The notes: generated by a model from the sequence alone, not told the origin. A DNA stretch of 64,000 bases from Terriglobia bacterium (GCA_021323595.1 JAJPKR010000025.1:1-64000), one strand, 5' to 3'. Positions 16,009-25,673 are shown, counted from the stretch's first letter. Program-made: numbers and translations.

Positions 16009-19000
16009 CTAGAAAGAATACGTCAGCGCCATTTGAATGACCCGCGGCGTCCAAAGGTTCTCCGCGCCCAGCGCGTAGGTCACGCCCGTGGGCGCGCCGA
16101 TGAGGGAGCCGAACGAGGGCCCATCGCTCAAGCGATTGTCGGGAAAGCGCGTGCCGGTGTGCCAGCTCGAGAGGAAATTGAAGACATCGAGCCGGTATTG
16201 GAGATTTTGCCGCTCGGTGATCGCGAAATTTTTCAGGAAGCTCAGATTTGCCTGCCGCGTGCCGGGCGCGGTCAGGATGTTGCGTCCGGAGTTGCCGTAG
16301 CTGCCGGTGGCCGGCGTGGCGAACGCCGAGGTGTTGAACCATTGCTCGACGGTGGGCGAACCGCTGGCCGGCGCGCCGTTGACCTGCGCCCGCAGGCGAT
16401 CGCCGAAGGGGTCGCCGGTCAGGTCCACGGCGCGGCCGCCGCCGCGGCTGCAGCAATAAACGCTGAACGGCAGGCCGCTGGCGAAGGTGAGCACTCCGCT
16501 CGTCTGCCAGCCGCCCAGCACCCAATTCGCGGGACCGAGCGACCAGCGCCGGCCTTTGCCCACGGGCAGGTCGTAGAGATAGCTCAAGACCAAGCGCTGG
16601 GATTGGTTGAAGTCGGCGGGACCGTAGTTGGCGTGGAGATCGGCGGTGTTCTGGATGAAGTTGTTGCTGCCGCTGAAAGCCGCGATCTCCGACATTTCAT
16701 CCAAGGCGCGCGACCAAGTGTAGTTCGCGAGCAGCGTGAGGCCGTTGTGGAACCGCTGATCGAGGCGGAATTGCAGCGCATTGTAGTTGCCGCTGGCAAT
16801 GTTGGCGTTGGCATAGCTGCCGGCGGCGAAATTGGCGAACGGCACCCGCGTGTCGATCGGCTGGAACGCGGAACCGGTCGCCGGGCAGTTGGCGTACTCG
16901 CCGGTCGCCTGCGAGGCATCCTTCAGACTGTTGCAAATGACCGGCGCGCCGGTGACTGCGCCGGGAATGATATCGGGCGTGCTGGCGAGGTGAGCGTCGT
17001 TGAACTCGTACTGGAACGGTTCATGCATGTCGTGCGAGCCGACGTAACCCAGGTCGAGCAGCAAGTCCGGGGTCAGGGCGTATTGCGAGTCGAGGGTCCA
17101 CTGCTCGGTGTAGGGATTGCGGTTGCCCGGCCACTCCGTTTGGATGCCGAACTGCCAGGCGGGCGGGAAACTGGAAAACACGTTGACGGGCGCCAGCCAA
17201 AGGGTTTTCAGGGCCAGCGGCGAGACCGACTCGTTGCCCGAGGCCACGGGATAGTTGGGGTTGGGCGAGAGAGTCGCAAGCGCGTTGTCGTCGTAGTTCG
17301 TGCCGTCGTAGAAGCGCATGTAAACGCTGCTGAACATGCCCCAGCCGCCGCGCACGACCCAGCGGTTCATGGAGATCGGGCGCCAAGCGAAACCCAGGCG
17401 CGGCTGGAAGTTGTTCTTGACTCCGGGGACCAGCTTGTTGCTGACGCAGCATTGCAAGTAGGTGGCGGCGGCGGCGCCCGCGCTCGAGCTCCAGGTGTTG
17501 ACGAACGTCTTGTCCGCCCAGATCAGCCCGCCGCCTTGCGTCGCGAAGTTGAGGACGCTGCCGCTGTTGTCGAGGGAATGCAGGGTAGAGGGGATTTCGT
17601 AGCGGAGCCCCAAATTCAGCGTGAGCCGCGGCGAGACGTGGTAGTCGTCTTGGAAATAGAAGCCCCACCCCGTACCGCGCACGTTGTACAGGTCGGAGGC
17701 CAGCGGCGCCGGCGCGCCGATCGCGAGCGGATCGCCAAGCAGCAGATCGGCGAAAGCGTTGCCGGCCGTCGGCCCCAGTTTGCCTTGGGCGCCGGCGATC
17801 GGATCGGAGGCGGTATAGGCGCCGGTGAAGCGCAGGGTGCCGTTGACGCTGAAGCCATCGGCATCCCAAAGCTGGATGCGGCGGATATCGGCGCCGAAGG
17901 CCAGGCTGTGGGCGCCATGGATGTAATTGAAGTTCGCGACCTCTTGGTAAATGTTGTCCTTCTGCGAGTAGCCGTTGTTGCCGTTGCCCGGCCCGCTGTA
18001 ACCGTCGCCCATCGCCAAAGTGGGGATGCCGAAGAAGGCGGGAACGGGGTTGGTGTTGGCAAAGCCCAACTGCGCGGAGAGGTTCGGCCCGAAGGCGGTC
18101 ATCGCGCCCTCGTGGAAGTTCTCGCGGGTGTAGCCGGCGCGCAGCGCCATGATGAAATTCGGCGTGAACGTGCGCTGCCACTCCAAGCCCAGCAGGTAGG
18201 AACGATCGAAAACCTCCGAGCTTGACGCCGGCAGCGGCGAGATCGATGGGGCCGTGATCCGTCCGGCATTGAACGTGAACGACAGTTGATCCTTGCCGCT
18301 CAACTGATGATCGAGACGGCCCGTCCAGACGTCGGTGTTGGTGGGCGTCGTCGTGGTGGCGACGAAATTGCCGCAGGGCATGGTGCAGGTGATGTTCGGC
18401 TGGGGAAAGTAGTTGAGCAGCTTCTGGGCGATCGGATCGATGCTCGAAATCTTGTTGCCGGCAAACGCCGCGCGCCCGGAGGGGTCGCTGCCGGTCGCGG
18501 GCTGGCTGCCGGTGGTCGAGGGATCGTAGATGGGATACGGCCAGTCGGAAAAATCGCCCTGGCGTTCGGCCGCCGTGGGCACCTGATAGGTCGCGGCGCC
18601 GGAGGTGCTGCGAATGCGGCCGCCTTCATAGCTGGCGAAGAAGAACGTTCGATTGCGGCCGGAATAGAGGCCGAAGGGCAGGGTGAGCGGCCCGCCGAGG
18701 CTGCCGCCGAACTGATTCTGCCGAAACGGCGACTTGGTGGGGATGGTGGTTCCCTTGGTGGCGTTGAGATAGGCGTTGATGGGATTTTGCGGCTGGAAGG
18801 CGCTGTTCTCGAGGAAGTCGTAGACATCGCCATGGAGGGTGTTGGAGCCGGATTTGAGCGCCACATCGACCTGCGCGGAGCCGAAGCCGCCGGAAGCGGG
18901 ATACACGCCGTTTTCGAGCTTGAACTCCTGAATGGTGTCGGCGGGTGGAATATTGATCGGCTTGCTGAAGAAGAAGTCGGTGTCGGAGATGCCGTCGATG

Positions 19001-19605
19001 ACATAGCTGATCGAGGCCGGGCGGGCGCCATCCACGCTCATCTCGCGGAATTGGCTGTTGAGCCCGTGCTGATCGAAGACCGTGGTCTGGATGCCGCCGG
19101 CCGGCGTGGTCACGCCGGCTTGGATTTGGATTAGGTTGGTGAAGTCGCGGCCGCTGAGGGGCAGCGCAGCGATTTCGCGGGCGGTCACCACTTGCCCCAC
19201 GGTGGCGTTGTCGGTTTGCACCATTTGCGCGTCGGCGGCCACGGTGACCTCTTGCTCGACTTGGCTGACCCGCAGCGTGAAATCCTGCCGCAAAGTGGCC
19301 TCGACTTGCAGCACCAGGCTGCTTGAGGTCACGGTCTGAAATCCCTTGCGGGCGGCGCTGACGCGATAGGCGCCGGGAATCAAGTTCACGAATTCGTAGT
19401 CGCCGCTCGCGGTGGTGAGGAAGCGCGCGGGGATGCCGGTGCCGAGATTGGTCGCCGTCACGACCACGCCCGGCAAGGGCGCGCCGGAGGCGTCCTGCAC
19501 GTGCCCGAGAATAGTGCCCCGCGCGTTTTGCGCTGCCGCCGCCATCGCCAGCGCCAAAACCACGAGAGCCGCCAGAAACCGCTTGCCGATGCTGCCGCCG
19601 ATCAT
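16009..19605 (-). CDS. TonB-dependent receptor with N-terminal carboxypeptidase-regulatory domain
   Basis: This 1198-residue protein has a signal peptide (LAALVVLALAMAAAAQ), then a carboxypeptidase-regulatory-like domain at about residues 28-115 (GTILGHVQDASGAPLPGVVVTATN), a plug domain (VGQVVTAREIAALPLSGRDF) and a large outer-membrane beta-barrel ending in the aromatic terminus LTYSF. This Oar-like architecture is greatly expanded in Acidobacteriota and usually imports oligosaccharides or other bulky ligands using TonB energy. It heads a three-gene minus-strand operon and is divergent from the IclR regulator. The 199-bp gap between them holds two matching dyads that could control both directions. 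Confidence 0.93.
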   Translation of the reverse strand: MIGGSIGKRFLAALVVLALAMAAAAQNARGTILGHVQDASGAPLPGVVVTATNLGTGIPARFLTTASGDYEFVNLIPGAYRVSAARKGFQTVTSSSLVLQVEATLRQDFTLRVSQVEQEVTVAADAQMVQTDNATVGQVVTAREIAALPLSGRDFTNLIQIQAGVTTPAGGIQTTVFDQHGLNSQFREMSVDGARPASISYVIDGISDTDFFFSKPINIPPADTIQEFKLENGVYPASGGFGSAQVDVALKSGSNTLHGDVYDFLENSAFQPQNPINAYLNATKGTTIPTKSPFRQNQFGGSLGGPLTLPFGLYSGRNRTFFFASYEGGRIRSTSGAATYQVPTAAERQGDFSDWPYPIYDPSTTGSQPATGSDPSGRAAFAGNKISSIDPIAQKLLNYFPQPNITCTMPCGNFVATTTTPTNTDVWTGRLDHQLSGKDQLSFTFNAGRITAPSISPLPASSSEVFDRSYLLGLEWQRTFTPNFIMALRAGYTRENFHEGAMTAFGPNLSAQLGFANTNPVPAFFGIPTLAMGDGYSGPGNGNNGYSQKDNIYQEVANFNYIHGAHSLAFGADIRRIQLWDADGFSVNGTLRFTGAYTASDPIAGAQGKLGPTAGNAFADLLLGDPLAIGAPAPLASDLYNVRGTGWGFYFQDDYHVSPRLTLNLGLRYEIPSTLHSLDNSGSVLNFATQGGGLIWADKTFVNTWSSSAGAAAATYLQCCVSNKLVPGVKNNFQPRLGFAWRPISMNRWVVRGGWGMFSSVYMRFYDGTNYDDNALATLSPNPNYPVASGNESVSPLALKTLWLAPVNVFSSFPPAWQFGIQTEWPGNRNPYTEQWTLDSQYALTPDLLLDLGYVGSHDMHEPFQYEFNDAHLASTPDIIPGAVTGAPVICNSLKDASQATGEYANCPATGSAFQPIDTRVPFANFAAGSYANANIASGNYNALQFRLDQRFHNGLTLLANYTWSRALDEMSEIAAFSGSNNFIQNTADLHANYGPADFNQSQRLVLSYLYDLPVGKGRRWSLGPANWVLGGWQTSGVLTFASGLPFSVYCCSRGGGRAVDLTGDPFGDRLRAQVNGAPASGSPTVEQWFNTSAFATPATGSYGNSGRNILTAPGTRQANLSFLKNFAITERQNLQYRLDVFNFLSSWHTGTRFPDNRLSDGPSFGSLIGAPTGVTYALGAENLWTPRVIQMALTYSF

Positions 19606-19629
19606 GAGATCCTCCCTTGCCCGTGCGGC

Positions 19630-19646
19630 GTTCTAGCCATCAGAAC
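19630..19646. promoter_or_regulatory. Operator candidate 1: GTTCT-N7-AGAAC dyad
   Basis: The 17-bp dyad GTTCT-AGCCATC-AGAAC lies 25 bp upstream of the TonB receptor start. The same arms and spacer length recur 101 bp away, next to the IclR gene. IclR-family dimers bind short inverted repeats like this, so it is a plausible repressor or activator site for the minus-strand operon. Confidence 0.5.
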
Positions 19647-19730
19647 ACCGGGAAATTTAGCTCGACCGGCGCTCATTGTTTTCGGGGGCGGGACCCAAGT
19701 CAACCGGGAAGTGCAGGGTTGTTTCAAAAT

Positions 19731-19747
19731 GTTCTGCGGAACAGAAC
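19731..19747. promoter_or_regulatory. Operator candidate 2: GTTCT-N7-AGAAC dyad
   Basis: The second 17-bp dyad is GTTCT-GCGGAAC-AGAAC, whose inner bases extend the symmetry (TGTTC-TGCG-GAACA). It lies 57 bp upstream of the chosen IclR start. Finding the same five-base arms at the same spacing twice in 199 bp is unlikely by chance and points to a shared regulator of the divergent operons. Confidence 0.55.
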
Positions 19748-19804
19748 GCCTGGCGCGCGCGCCGGGATTTGCTGTTTACAGGCGGGCGGCGATTGGAGAG
19801 ACTG

Positions 19805-20617
19805 GTGCGCGAGGCGAGGAAGGTGCCTGCCAACAACTACATCGTGGCGATCGAGCGGGCGTGGCGCGTGCTCGAGGCGTTTCAGGGGCAAAGCGACGTG
19901 AGCTTGCGCGATCTCACGCGGCGCGCCGGCATGGTCAAGAGTTCCGTCTACCGGATCTTGTTCACGCTGGAACGGCTGGGCTACGTCGAGCGCGGGACGA
20001 GCGGGTACTCGGTGTCCCCGAAGCTGACGCTGCTCGCCGGGGACGGCGGACGGCCGCTGCGCGGGCTCGGGGACATGGCGCTGCCGTTCATGCGCGAAGT
20101 GCTGCGACGATTTCAGGAGACGGTGAACCTGGGCGTGCTGGAGGAGGGCGAGGTGGTCTATCTGCGGGTGCTGGAAAGCCCGCATCCGTTCCGGCTGGCG
20201 GCCCACGCCGGCATGCGCAGCCCGGTGTATTCGAGCGCGCTGGGGAAGTCGCTGCTGGCGCATCGCACGCGCGCCGAGGTGGAAGAAGTTCTGCGGCTGA
20301 AGCCGCCCCGCGCCCTGACGCCGCGCACGGTGCGCAACAAGTTCGATTTCTTCCGGGAGCTGGACCGGGTGCGCCTGCGCGGCTATGCGGTGGACAACGA
20401 AGAAGATGCGCGCGGCGCCCGCTGCGTCGGGGTGCCGGTGATGGGCGCCGACGGCAAGGTGGCGGCCGCGCTCAGCATCTCCGGCCCCTCGAGCCGGGTG
20501 GCGGCCAGCCGCGACCGGGAGTTCGCGGAAGCCTTGCGCCAGGCGGCGCGGCAGATCGAAACGCTGCTGGGCTACGCGCCCCGCCCGGCGGCGGCGAGCG
20601 GCGGAGGCGGACGATGA
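19805..20617 (+). CDS. IclR-family transcriptional regulator
   Basis: The 270-residue protein has an N-terminal winged helix-turn-helix (SLRDLTRRAGMVKSSVYRILFTLERLGYV) and a C-terminal effector-binding domain (YSSALGKSLLAHRT...GVPVMGADGKVAAALSISGP). I start it at GTG 19805 because GGAGAG lies 4 nt upstream; the ORF track begins 43 residues earlier, across the dyad region. IclR proteins sense small metabolites of catabolic pathways and bind short palindromes. Its stop overlaps the aminotransferase ATG (ATGA), so it is the first gene of the plus-strand catabolic operon and probably controls it and the divergent receptor operon. Confidence 0.9.
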   Translation: MREARKVPANNYIVAIERAWRVLEAFQGQSDVSLRDLTRRAGMVKSSVYRILFTLERLGYVERGTSGYSVSPKLTLLAGDGGRPLRGLGDMALPFMREVLRRFQETVNLGVLEEGEVVYLRVLESPHPFRLAAHAGMRSPVYSSALGKSLLAHRTRAEVEEVLRLKPPRALTPRTVRNKFDFFRELDRVRLRGYAVDNEEDARGARCVGVPVMGADGKVAAALSISGPSSRVAASRDREFAEALRQAARQIETLLGYAPRPAAASGGGGR

Positions 20618-21855
20618 GCCTCGCCCTGCTGGGCGGCGCTCCGGTGCGCACGCGTCCGTTCCCGGCCTGGCCCGTGTACGGCCAATTGGAAGAGCAAGCT
20701 CTCGCCGACGTGCTGCATAGCGGCTTTTGGGGCGGCTACAACGATTCGATTCAGAAATTGGAGCAGCGCTTCGCGGCGCTGCATCAGGCGCCGCACGCCA
20801 TCTCGTGCGCGAACGGCACGGTGGCGCTGGAAGTCGTGCTGCGCGCCTGCGGCATCGGCTGCGGCGACGAAGTTATCGTGCCGGCGTTCACTTTCGTGGC
20901 CACGGCGACGGCGGTGCTGCTGTGTCATGCGCAGCCGGTCTTCGCCGACATCGAGCGCGATTCGCTGAACCTGGATCCGGCGGCGGTGGCCGCCGCCATC
21001 ACGCCGCGCACGCGCGCGATCATCGCCGTGCACTTCGGCGGCCGGCCCGCCGACATGGACTCGCTGGCGCCGCTGGCGCGCCAGCGCGGCCTGACGCTGA
21101 TCGAAGACGCGGCGCATGCGCACGGCGCGCGCTGGCGCGAGCGGCCGGTGGGCAACTTCGGCGAGGCGGGAACGTTCAGCTTCCAGGCATTCAAACTGAT
21201 GACCGCAGGCGAAGGCGGCATGATGACCACCAATTCGGCGCCGCTCGCGGAACGGATGTGGAGCTATTGCAATCAAGGGCGCCGCCTCCAGGGAGGGTGG
21301 TTCGAGCATTTCACGCTGGGTTCGAATTACCGCATCACCGGCTTTCAGGCGGCGCTGCTTTGCGCGCAACTGGAGCGGCTGGAGGAGCAGAACCGGCGGC
21401 GGCAGGCGAACGCCGCGCACCTGCGCCGGCGGCTGGCGGGGTTCACGGGCTTGCGGCTCGCGCCCGAGGACCCGCGCGTGGGCAACGACCCGCACTATCT
21501 GGTCACGCTGCGCTACGATGCGGGGGCCTTCGCGGGGCTGCCGCGCGATCGCTTCATCGAAGCCGTGCGCGCGGAAGGGGTGCCGCTGGTGGCGACCTAT
21601 CCCCGCCCGCTGTATCACAACCCGGTCTTTCACAACGGCGCCGGCCGGTGTCACTGCACCGCCCGGGTGCCGCCGCAGGATTACCGCCATTTGTCGCTGC
21701 CCGAGTCCGAGCGCGCTTGCCGCGACGGCATCTGGATCGAGCACCATCTCCTGCTCGGCGAGAGCGGCGACGTCGACGATATGATTGCGGCCTTCGCCAA
21801 GGTTCAAGAGAATGCGGCCTCGCTCGCGCGGGCTGGCGTCGGTTCGGGGGCGTGA
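20614..21855 (+). CDS. DegT/DnrJ/EryC1-family PLP-dependent aminotransferase
   Basis: The product has 413 residues. The PLP-binding lysine is Lys194 in FQAFKLMTAGEGG, with Asp in LIEDAAHAHGA holding the pyridine nitrogen and GTVALEVVL in the phosphate-binding region. Members transaminate keto-sugars, keto-inositols or related cyclic ketones, and the LMTAGEGG context resembles the aminohydroxybenzoate-synthase/inosose-aminotransferase branch. In a catabolic operon it could work in reverse, removing an amino group from an aminosugar or aminocyclitol, with the Gfo/Idh/MocA enzyme five frames downstream as a redox partner. ATGA overlaps at its start and the tight end indicate coupled translation. 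Confidence 0.85.
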   Translation: MSLALLGGAPVRTRPFPAWPVYGQLEEQALADVLHSGFWGGYNDSIQKLEQRFAALHQAPHAISCANGTVALEVVLRACGIGCGDEVIVPAFTFVATATAVLLCHAQPVFADIERDSLNLDPAAVAAAITPRTRAIIAVHFGGRPADMDSLAPLARQRGLTLIEDAAHAHGARWRERPVGNFGEAGTFSFQAFKLMTAGEGGMMTTNSAPLAERMWSYCNQGRRLQGGWFEHFTLGSNYRITGFQAALLCAQLERLEEQNRRRQANAAHLRRRLAGFTGLRLAPEDPRVGNDPHYLVTLRYDAGAFAGLPRDRFIEAVRAEGVPLVATYPRPLYHNPVFHNGAGRCHCTARVPPQDYRHLSLPESERACRDGIWIEHHLLLGESGDVDDMIAAFAKVQENAASLARAGVGSGA

Positions 21856-24800
21856 GCGCTTGCGCCTGACCGTCGCCATGGCCGCGCTGGCGGCGATGCT
21901 GGGCGCGGCGGCGCCGCCCGGCGGCGCCGGGCTCGCGCCGTGGCATTTCCAGACGGATTTTCGCGCCGGCCTGCCCGCGTGGATGAGCTTCCCGCTGGCG
22001 CAGGACGTGGGCTACGATCCGACGATTTACACCACCGCGCTGTCGCCGCAGCCGATGCTGGTGCGCGATGTCGAGGCGCACGGAGAGAAGCGATTGCGGG
22101 TGGGCGTCATTCGTCCTTTGCGGTTCGTGGCCGGGACCCGCACCGTGCTCCGCCTGGCGTACCGGCTCGAGGCCTGCGGCGCCGCCTCGCTCAGCCTGGT
22201 GTTAGGGGCGGAGGATGGCGCTCGCTATGCGGCCTCGCTGCCGGCGACGCCCGGCTGGCACGAGGCGACGATCCTCGGCAGCCGGCTGCACCTGCCCGCG
22301 TCCGGCGCACGGATCCAGGCGCTGGTGATCGAGGCGCGCATTCAGCAGGCCGTAACGGGATCGCATCAGCGCTTGTTCCTGCGCTCGCTTTCCGTGGACG
22401 CGCAGCGGCCGCCAAGGCTCGCGGTGCTGGCGCCGGCGCTGGCGGGCAGCAACGGCGAGGCAAGACGGGTAGCCCAATCAACGCTCACGCCCGGCGCTGC
22501 GCTTTTCGTCCAGGTCGCGGGGCGCGCCGGGGTGCAGGCGCGTCTTTTCGACCCCGCAGGGCATCCGGCCGAGGCCTTTTCCTGGCCGTCAGCCGGCGGT
22601 GCGATGACGCTGCCGGCGGCGGCGGGTCCGGGGCTGTGGCGCGTGCGGGTGCAACGGGGGGCGGCGCGGGCCGAGTTCGCCGTTTTGGTCCTGCCCGCAA
22701 GCATGCCGCCCCATCCACGGCTGCTGCTGGACGCGACGCAGTGGCGGGCCTTGCGCGATTCGCGCGCCCTGTGCGCCGAAGTGCAGGCGGCCGCGCAGGC
22801 CGCTGCTGCGCGCGTACGCTGGAATCCGGACGCGGGCGACAATATTGCCCTGCTGTCCAAGGTCTCCGTCTTGGCGGGCCTGCCGGGATACTTCACGCTG
22901 CTTGAAAACTACAGTCACGCGATCGCGTTCAACGCCCTCGATTACCGGTTGACCGGCGACCGGGAAGCCTTGGCGGCGGCGCGGCGCGGCTTGCTAACGA
23001 TCGCGCGCTGGCGGACTTGGACGCCGCCGTGGTTTCTCGCCCACGGCTTGCACACGTATTACGAGGTGGGCGTGTTCTCGCAGCGCGTGGCCTTCGGCTA
23101 CGATCTGATCGCGAATCAGCTCACGCCCGCCGAGCGCGCCACGATCGCCGAGGCGTTTTGGCGCCAGGCCGTGCAGCCGGCGGTGCAAGAGTATTTCCTC
23201 GACAACCGCATGCCGATCGCCGCCAGCAATCACATGGCCCACGCGGTCGGGGGAGCGCTGGCGTTGGCGGTCGCGACCGCGGGCGACGACCCGGTCCTTT
23301 GGCGTCAAGAGGCTCCGGCGGTCGCGGAGTTGCTGGTCGCCTACCGGCGCCTGTTGCGGGGATTGTTTCCGGGCGACGGCAGCGAGGCCGAGCCGGCCGG
23401 CTATGAGGAATTCGCGATGATCGGCATGTCCTGGGGCGCGGCGGCGCTCGACGCGCTCGGAATTCACCCACCCGGCCTGGAGGCGATGGCGCAGGCGTTT
23501 TGGTGGCCGCGCTATGCCGAGTACGGGCACGCGCAGGGGCAACTGCATCTGCTCGACACCGGCGACTTCGGCGGCGCGCTGGGGGCGCTCTCGGGATTCG
23601 CCTGGCCGGCCGCTCATGAAGGCAGCGCCGCGCTGCAAGCCTGGTACGATCTGGCTCGTTCCACGCGCGACCTGGCGCGCACGCCGCCGCCGGTGGCGGA
23701 TACGGGCCGCGCCTTGGAAGCGGCGCCGGACCTATTGGATTTGGCGCGCCTGGGCGCGCCCGCGCGCGGCGTTGCGGCGCAGCCCGCGGCGCCGCTCGCG
23801 CGCATTTTTCCCGGACGGGGCAGCGCCGTGTTGCGCAGCGGATGGGAGCCCGGAGCCACCGTCGTTTCGCTGCGCGCCGGGCCGTGGTTCAATCATGGGC
23901 ACGCCGACGAGGGCAGCTTTCAAATCGCCACCGGCGGGGAAGCGGTCGTCGCCGAGGCGGGCTACGCGGATTATTACAAGGAACCGCTCTATGCCAGCTA
24001 CTTCACGCAAGCGGCCGGCCATAATACCGTCTTGATCGATGGCGATCCATTCAGCGAAGCTCCGATTGCCGGCCGGTATTGGCGCGCGTGGAGCGATCAT
24101 CCGGCCATCACGACTCACCTCTTCGCTCCGGGCATGGACTACCTGGCCGCCGACCTGGCGCCGGCCTATGGCGGGCGGCTGACGGCCTACGTGCGCGACT
24201 ACTTGTTTTTGTCCCCCGGGCTTCTCGTGGTGCGCGATCGCCTGCGAGCGCCGGGCCCGCATGCCTACACGTGGCTGCTGCATGCGCCCGCGGGCGATCG
24301 CGTGACCGCCGGCGCCGCCCGCGCGCGGATTCTGGGCGAGCACGCGCAGGCGACCGCGGTCGCCGCCGGCGGCGGCGTCTGGCGCATGCAGGCGGCGCCC
24401 GTGCCGGAGGGGGACTTCGCCGATTTCGACGCTGCGATTCCACCGCGCGTCACGCTCTCGCTCACCTCCGCGGCGGCGTCATCACGGCAGTTTTTTGTCG
24501 GCATCGAGATGGGCGAGGCGGGCGCCGCGACCGACCTCACGGCGGTTCGCACGCCCGCCGGGGAAGGCGTGCGCAGCGCGCGCCGGCAGGCGATCGTGCT
24601 CAGCCGCACCGCCGGCGGCATGCTCGAAGCCGCGGGCTGCAAGACCGACGGCGACCTTCTGGCCGTGAGCGGCGCGCGGGTCCTGGCGGGCGGCGCGACG
24701 GAAGTGGACGCTGCCGGCGGTTGGCGCGCCCGCGTGGATCATCCGATCATGCTGGCGGCCGAGCCGGTCGCCGCTGGCGCGCATTTTTGGCTGGTGGCGG

Positions 24801-24940
24801 CGCAACCGTCGCATCTAGTGCTGAACTTCGCCCGGGCCGCGCGGCGGGTGCGGCTCGACAAGCAGGGGAGCGCGGGCGCCGGGCGCGCCATCCGCTTGGG
24901 CTTGCCGGCCGGGGAGCACCGTCTTGATGTCGTTTACTGA
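21812..24940 (+). CDS. Heparinase II/III-family protein, probable polysaccharide lyase
   Basis: This large protein (1042 residues from ATG 21812) has a possible signal peptide (LTVAMAALAAMLGAAAPP). An N-terminal beta-sandwich-like part reaches about residue 300. An alpha/alpha toroid follows (LLDATQWRALRDSRALCAEV...SNHMAHAVGGAL). The C-terminal part is a heparinase II/III beta-sandwich with WFNHGHADEGSF and AGHNTVLIDG. Family members cleave uronic-acid-containing polysaccharides such as heparin, alginate or exopolysaccharides by beta-elimination. Alternative starts are TTG 21860 and ATG 21878; the upstream part overlaps the aminotransferase end. It overlaps the next gene by 14 bp. Confidence 0.82.
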   Translation: MRPRSRGLASVRGRERLRLTVAMAALAAMLGAAAPPGGAGLAPWHFQTDFRAGLPAWMSFPLAQDVGYDPTIYTTALSPQPMLVRDVEAHGEKRLRVGVIRPLRFVAGTRTVLRLAYRLEACGAASLSLVLGAEDGARYAASLPATPGWHEATILGSRLHLPASGARIQALVIEARIQQAVTGSHQRLFLRSLSVDAQRPPRLAVLAPALAGSNGEARRVAQSTLTPGAALFVQVAGRAGVQARLFDPAGHPAEAFSWPSAGGAMTLPAAAGPGLWRVRVQRGAARAEFAVLVLPASMPPHPRLLLDATQWRALRDSRALCAEVQAAAQAAAARVRWNPDAGDNIALLSKVSVLAGLPGYFTLLENYSHAIAFNALDYRLTGDREALAAARRGLLTIARWRTWTPPWFLAHGLHTYYEVGVFSQRVAFGYDLIANQLTPAERATIAEAFWRQAVQPAVQEYFLDNRMPIAASNHMAHAVGGALALAVATAGDDPVLWRQEAPAVAELLVAYRRLLRGLFPGDGSEAEPAGYEEFAMIGMSWGAAALDALGIHPPGLEAMAQAFWWPRYAEYGHAQGQLHLLDTGDFGGALGALSGFAWPAAHEGSAALQAWYDLARSTRDLARTPPPVADTGRALEAAPDLLDLARLGAPARGVAAQPAAPLARIFPGRGSAVLRSGWEPGATVVSLRAGPWFNHGHADEGSFQIATGGEAVVAEAGYADYYKEPLYASYFTQAAGHNTVLIDGDPFSEAPIAGRYWRAWSDHPAITTHLFAPGMDYLAADLAPAYGGRLTAYVRDYLFLSPGLLVVRDRLRAPGPHAYTWLLHAPAGDRVTAGAARARILGEHAQATAVAAGGGVWRMQAAPVPEGDFADFDAAIPPRVTLSLTSAAASSRQFFVGIEMGEAGAATDLTAVRTPAGEGVRSARRQAIVLSRTAGGMLEAAGCKTDGDLLAVSGARVLAGGATEVDAAGGWRARVDHPIMLAAEPVAAGAHFWLVAAQPSHLVLNFARAARRVRLDKQGSAGAGRAIRLGLPAGEHRLDVVY

Positions 24941-25673
24941 CTGGCGGGCGACCCTCGCCGCGCTCGAATTGTTCGACGCCAACGTGCGCGTGGGCGCCTC
25001 CGGCCCGCACGGGGCGCTAACGCTCGGCGCTGACGCTCTCGAGCAAGAGCTCGCCAGCTTCGCCATCACCGGCGCGCTGGCGGCACACTGGGCCGGCCTC
25101 GAGTACGACGCCGCCCACGGCAACGGCGTGCTCGCCGAGCTGCGGCGCGACTGGCTGACGCCGGTCTTCGCGGCCACGCCGGAAACGCTGGCGCAACTGG
25201 AGCGGCTGCGGCCGCGCGCGGCGCAGCTCGCGTTCGGGGCGCTGCGCCATAACTTTTCCAGCGCGCGCTGGTGCTGCGGCGAGCTGTGCGAATACCTCCA
25301 GTCGCGGCGGGTGGTGACCGTGATCTCGCGCGACGACCTGGACTGGGAGGGGCTGGCGCGGCTGCTGGACGATTTTCCCGGCTTGCCGGTCGTGTTCGTG
25401 AATGCGGGCTATCGCGGCGACCGCTATCTGTGGCCGCTGCTGCGCCGCCATTCCCATTTGTATTTCGATACCTCCGGGTACTTGGCCCACCGGCAGCTCG
25501 AAGCCTTCGTCGAACGCATGGGCGCGGAGCAGGCGGTCTTCGGCAGCCGTTTGCCGCTCTTCACCCCGGCCGCGGCGCTGGCGACGCTGCTGAGCGCGCG
25601 CATGAGCGACGCGCAGCGGCGCGCGGTGGCCGGCGGCAATCTGCGGCGCCTGCTGGCGGAGGTGCAAGCATGA
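24927..25673 (+). CDS. Degenerate amidohydrolase-like protein
   Basis: The 248-residue protein has the layout of the amidohydrolase-2/COG3618-type TIM barrel: VVFVNAGYRGDRYLWPLL, then LYFDTSGYLAHRQLEAFVERMGAEQAVFGSRLPLF at the end. The metal-binding HxH expected near the N terminus is replaced by FDANVRVG, and the usual late GSDxP is GSRLP. Metal-dependent hydrolysis is therefore unlikely in the ordinary way. It directly precedes an intact relative, with an ATGA overlap, and may have become a non-catalytic partner or use another chemistry. The ORF track starts one codon earlier at TTG; I use ATG 24927. Confidence 0.75.
   Translation: MSFTDWRATLAALELFDANVRVGASGPHGALTLGADALEQELASFAITGALAAHWAGLEYDAAHGNGVLAELRRDWLTPVFAATPETLAQLERLRPRAAQLAFGALRHNFSSARWCCGELCEYLQSRRVVTVISRDDLDWEGLARLLDDFPGLPVVFVNAGYRGDRYLWPLLRRHSHLYFDTSGYLAHRQLEAFVERMGAEQAVFGSRLPLFTPAAALATLLSARMSDAQRRAVAGGNLRRLLAEVQA

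Noticed and set aside
15883-19134. Plus-strand frames of 780 and 282 residues across the TonB receptor
   Set aside because: They are mirror frames of a clear receptor gene with signal peptide and barrel terminus, and they lack any recognised fold.
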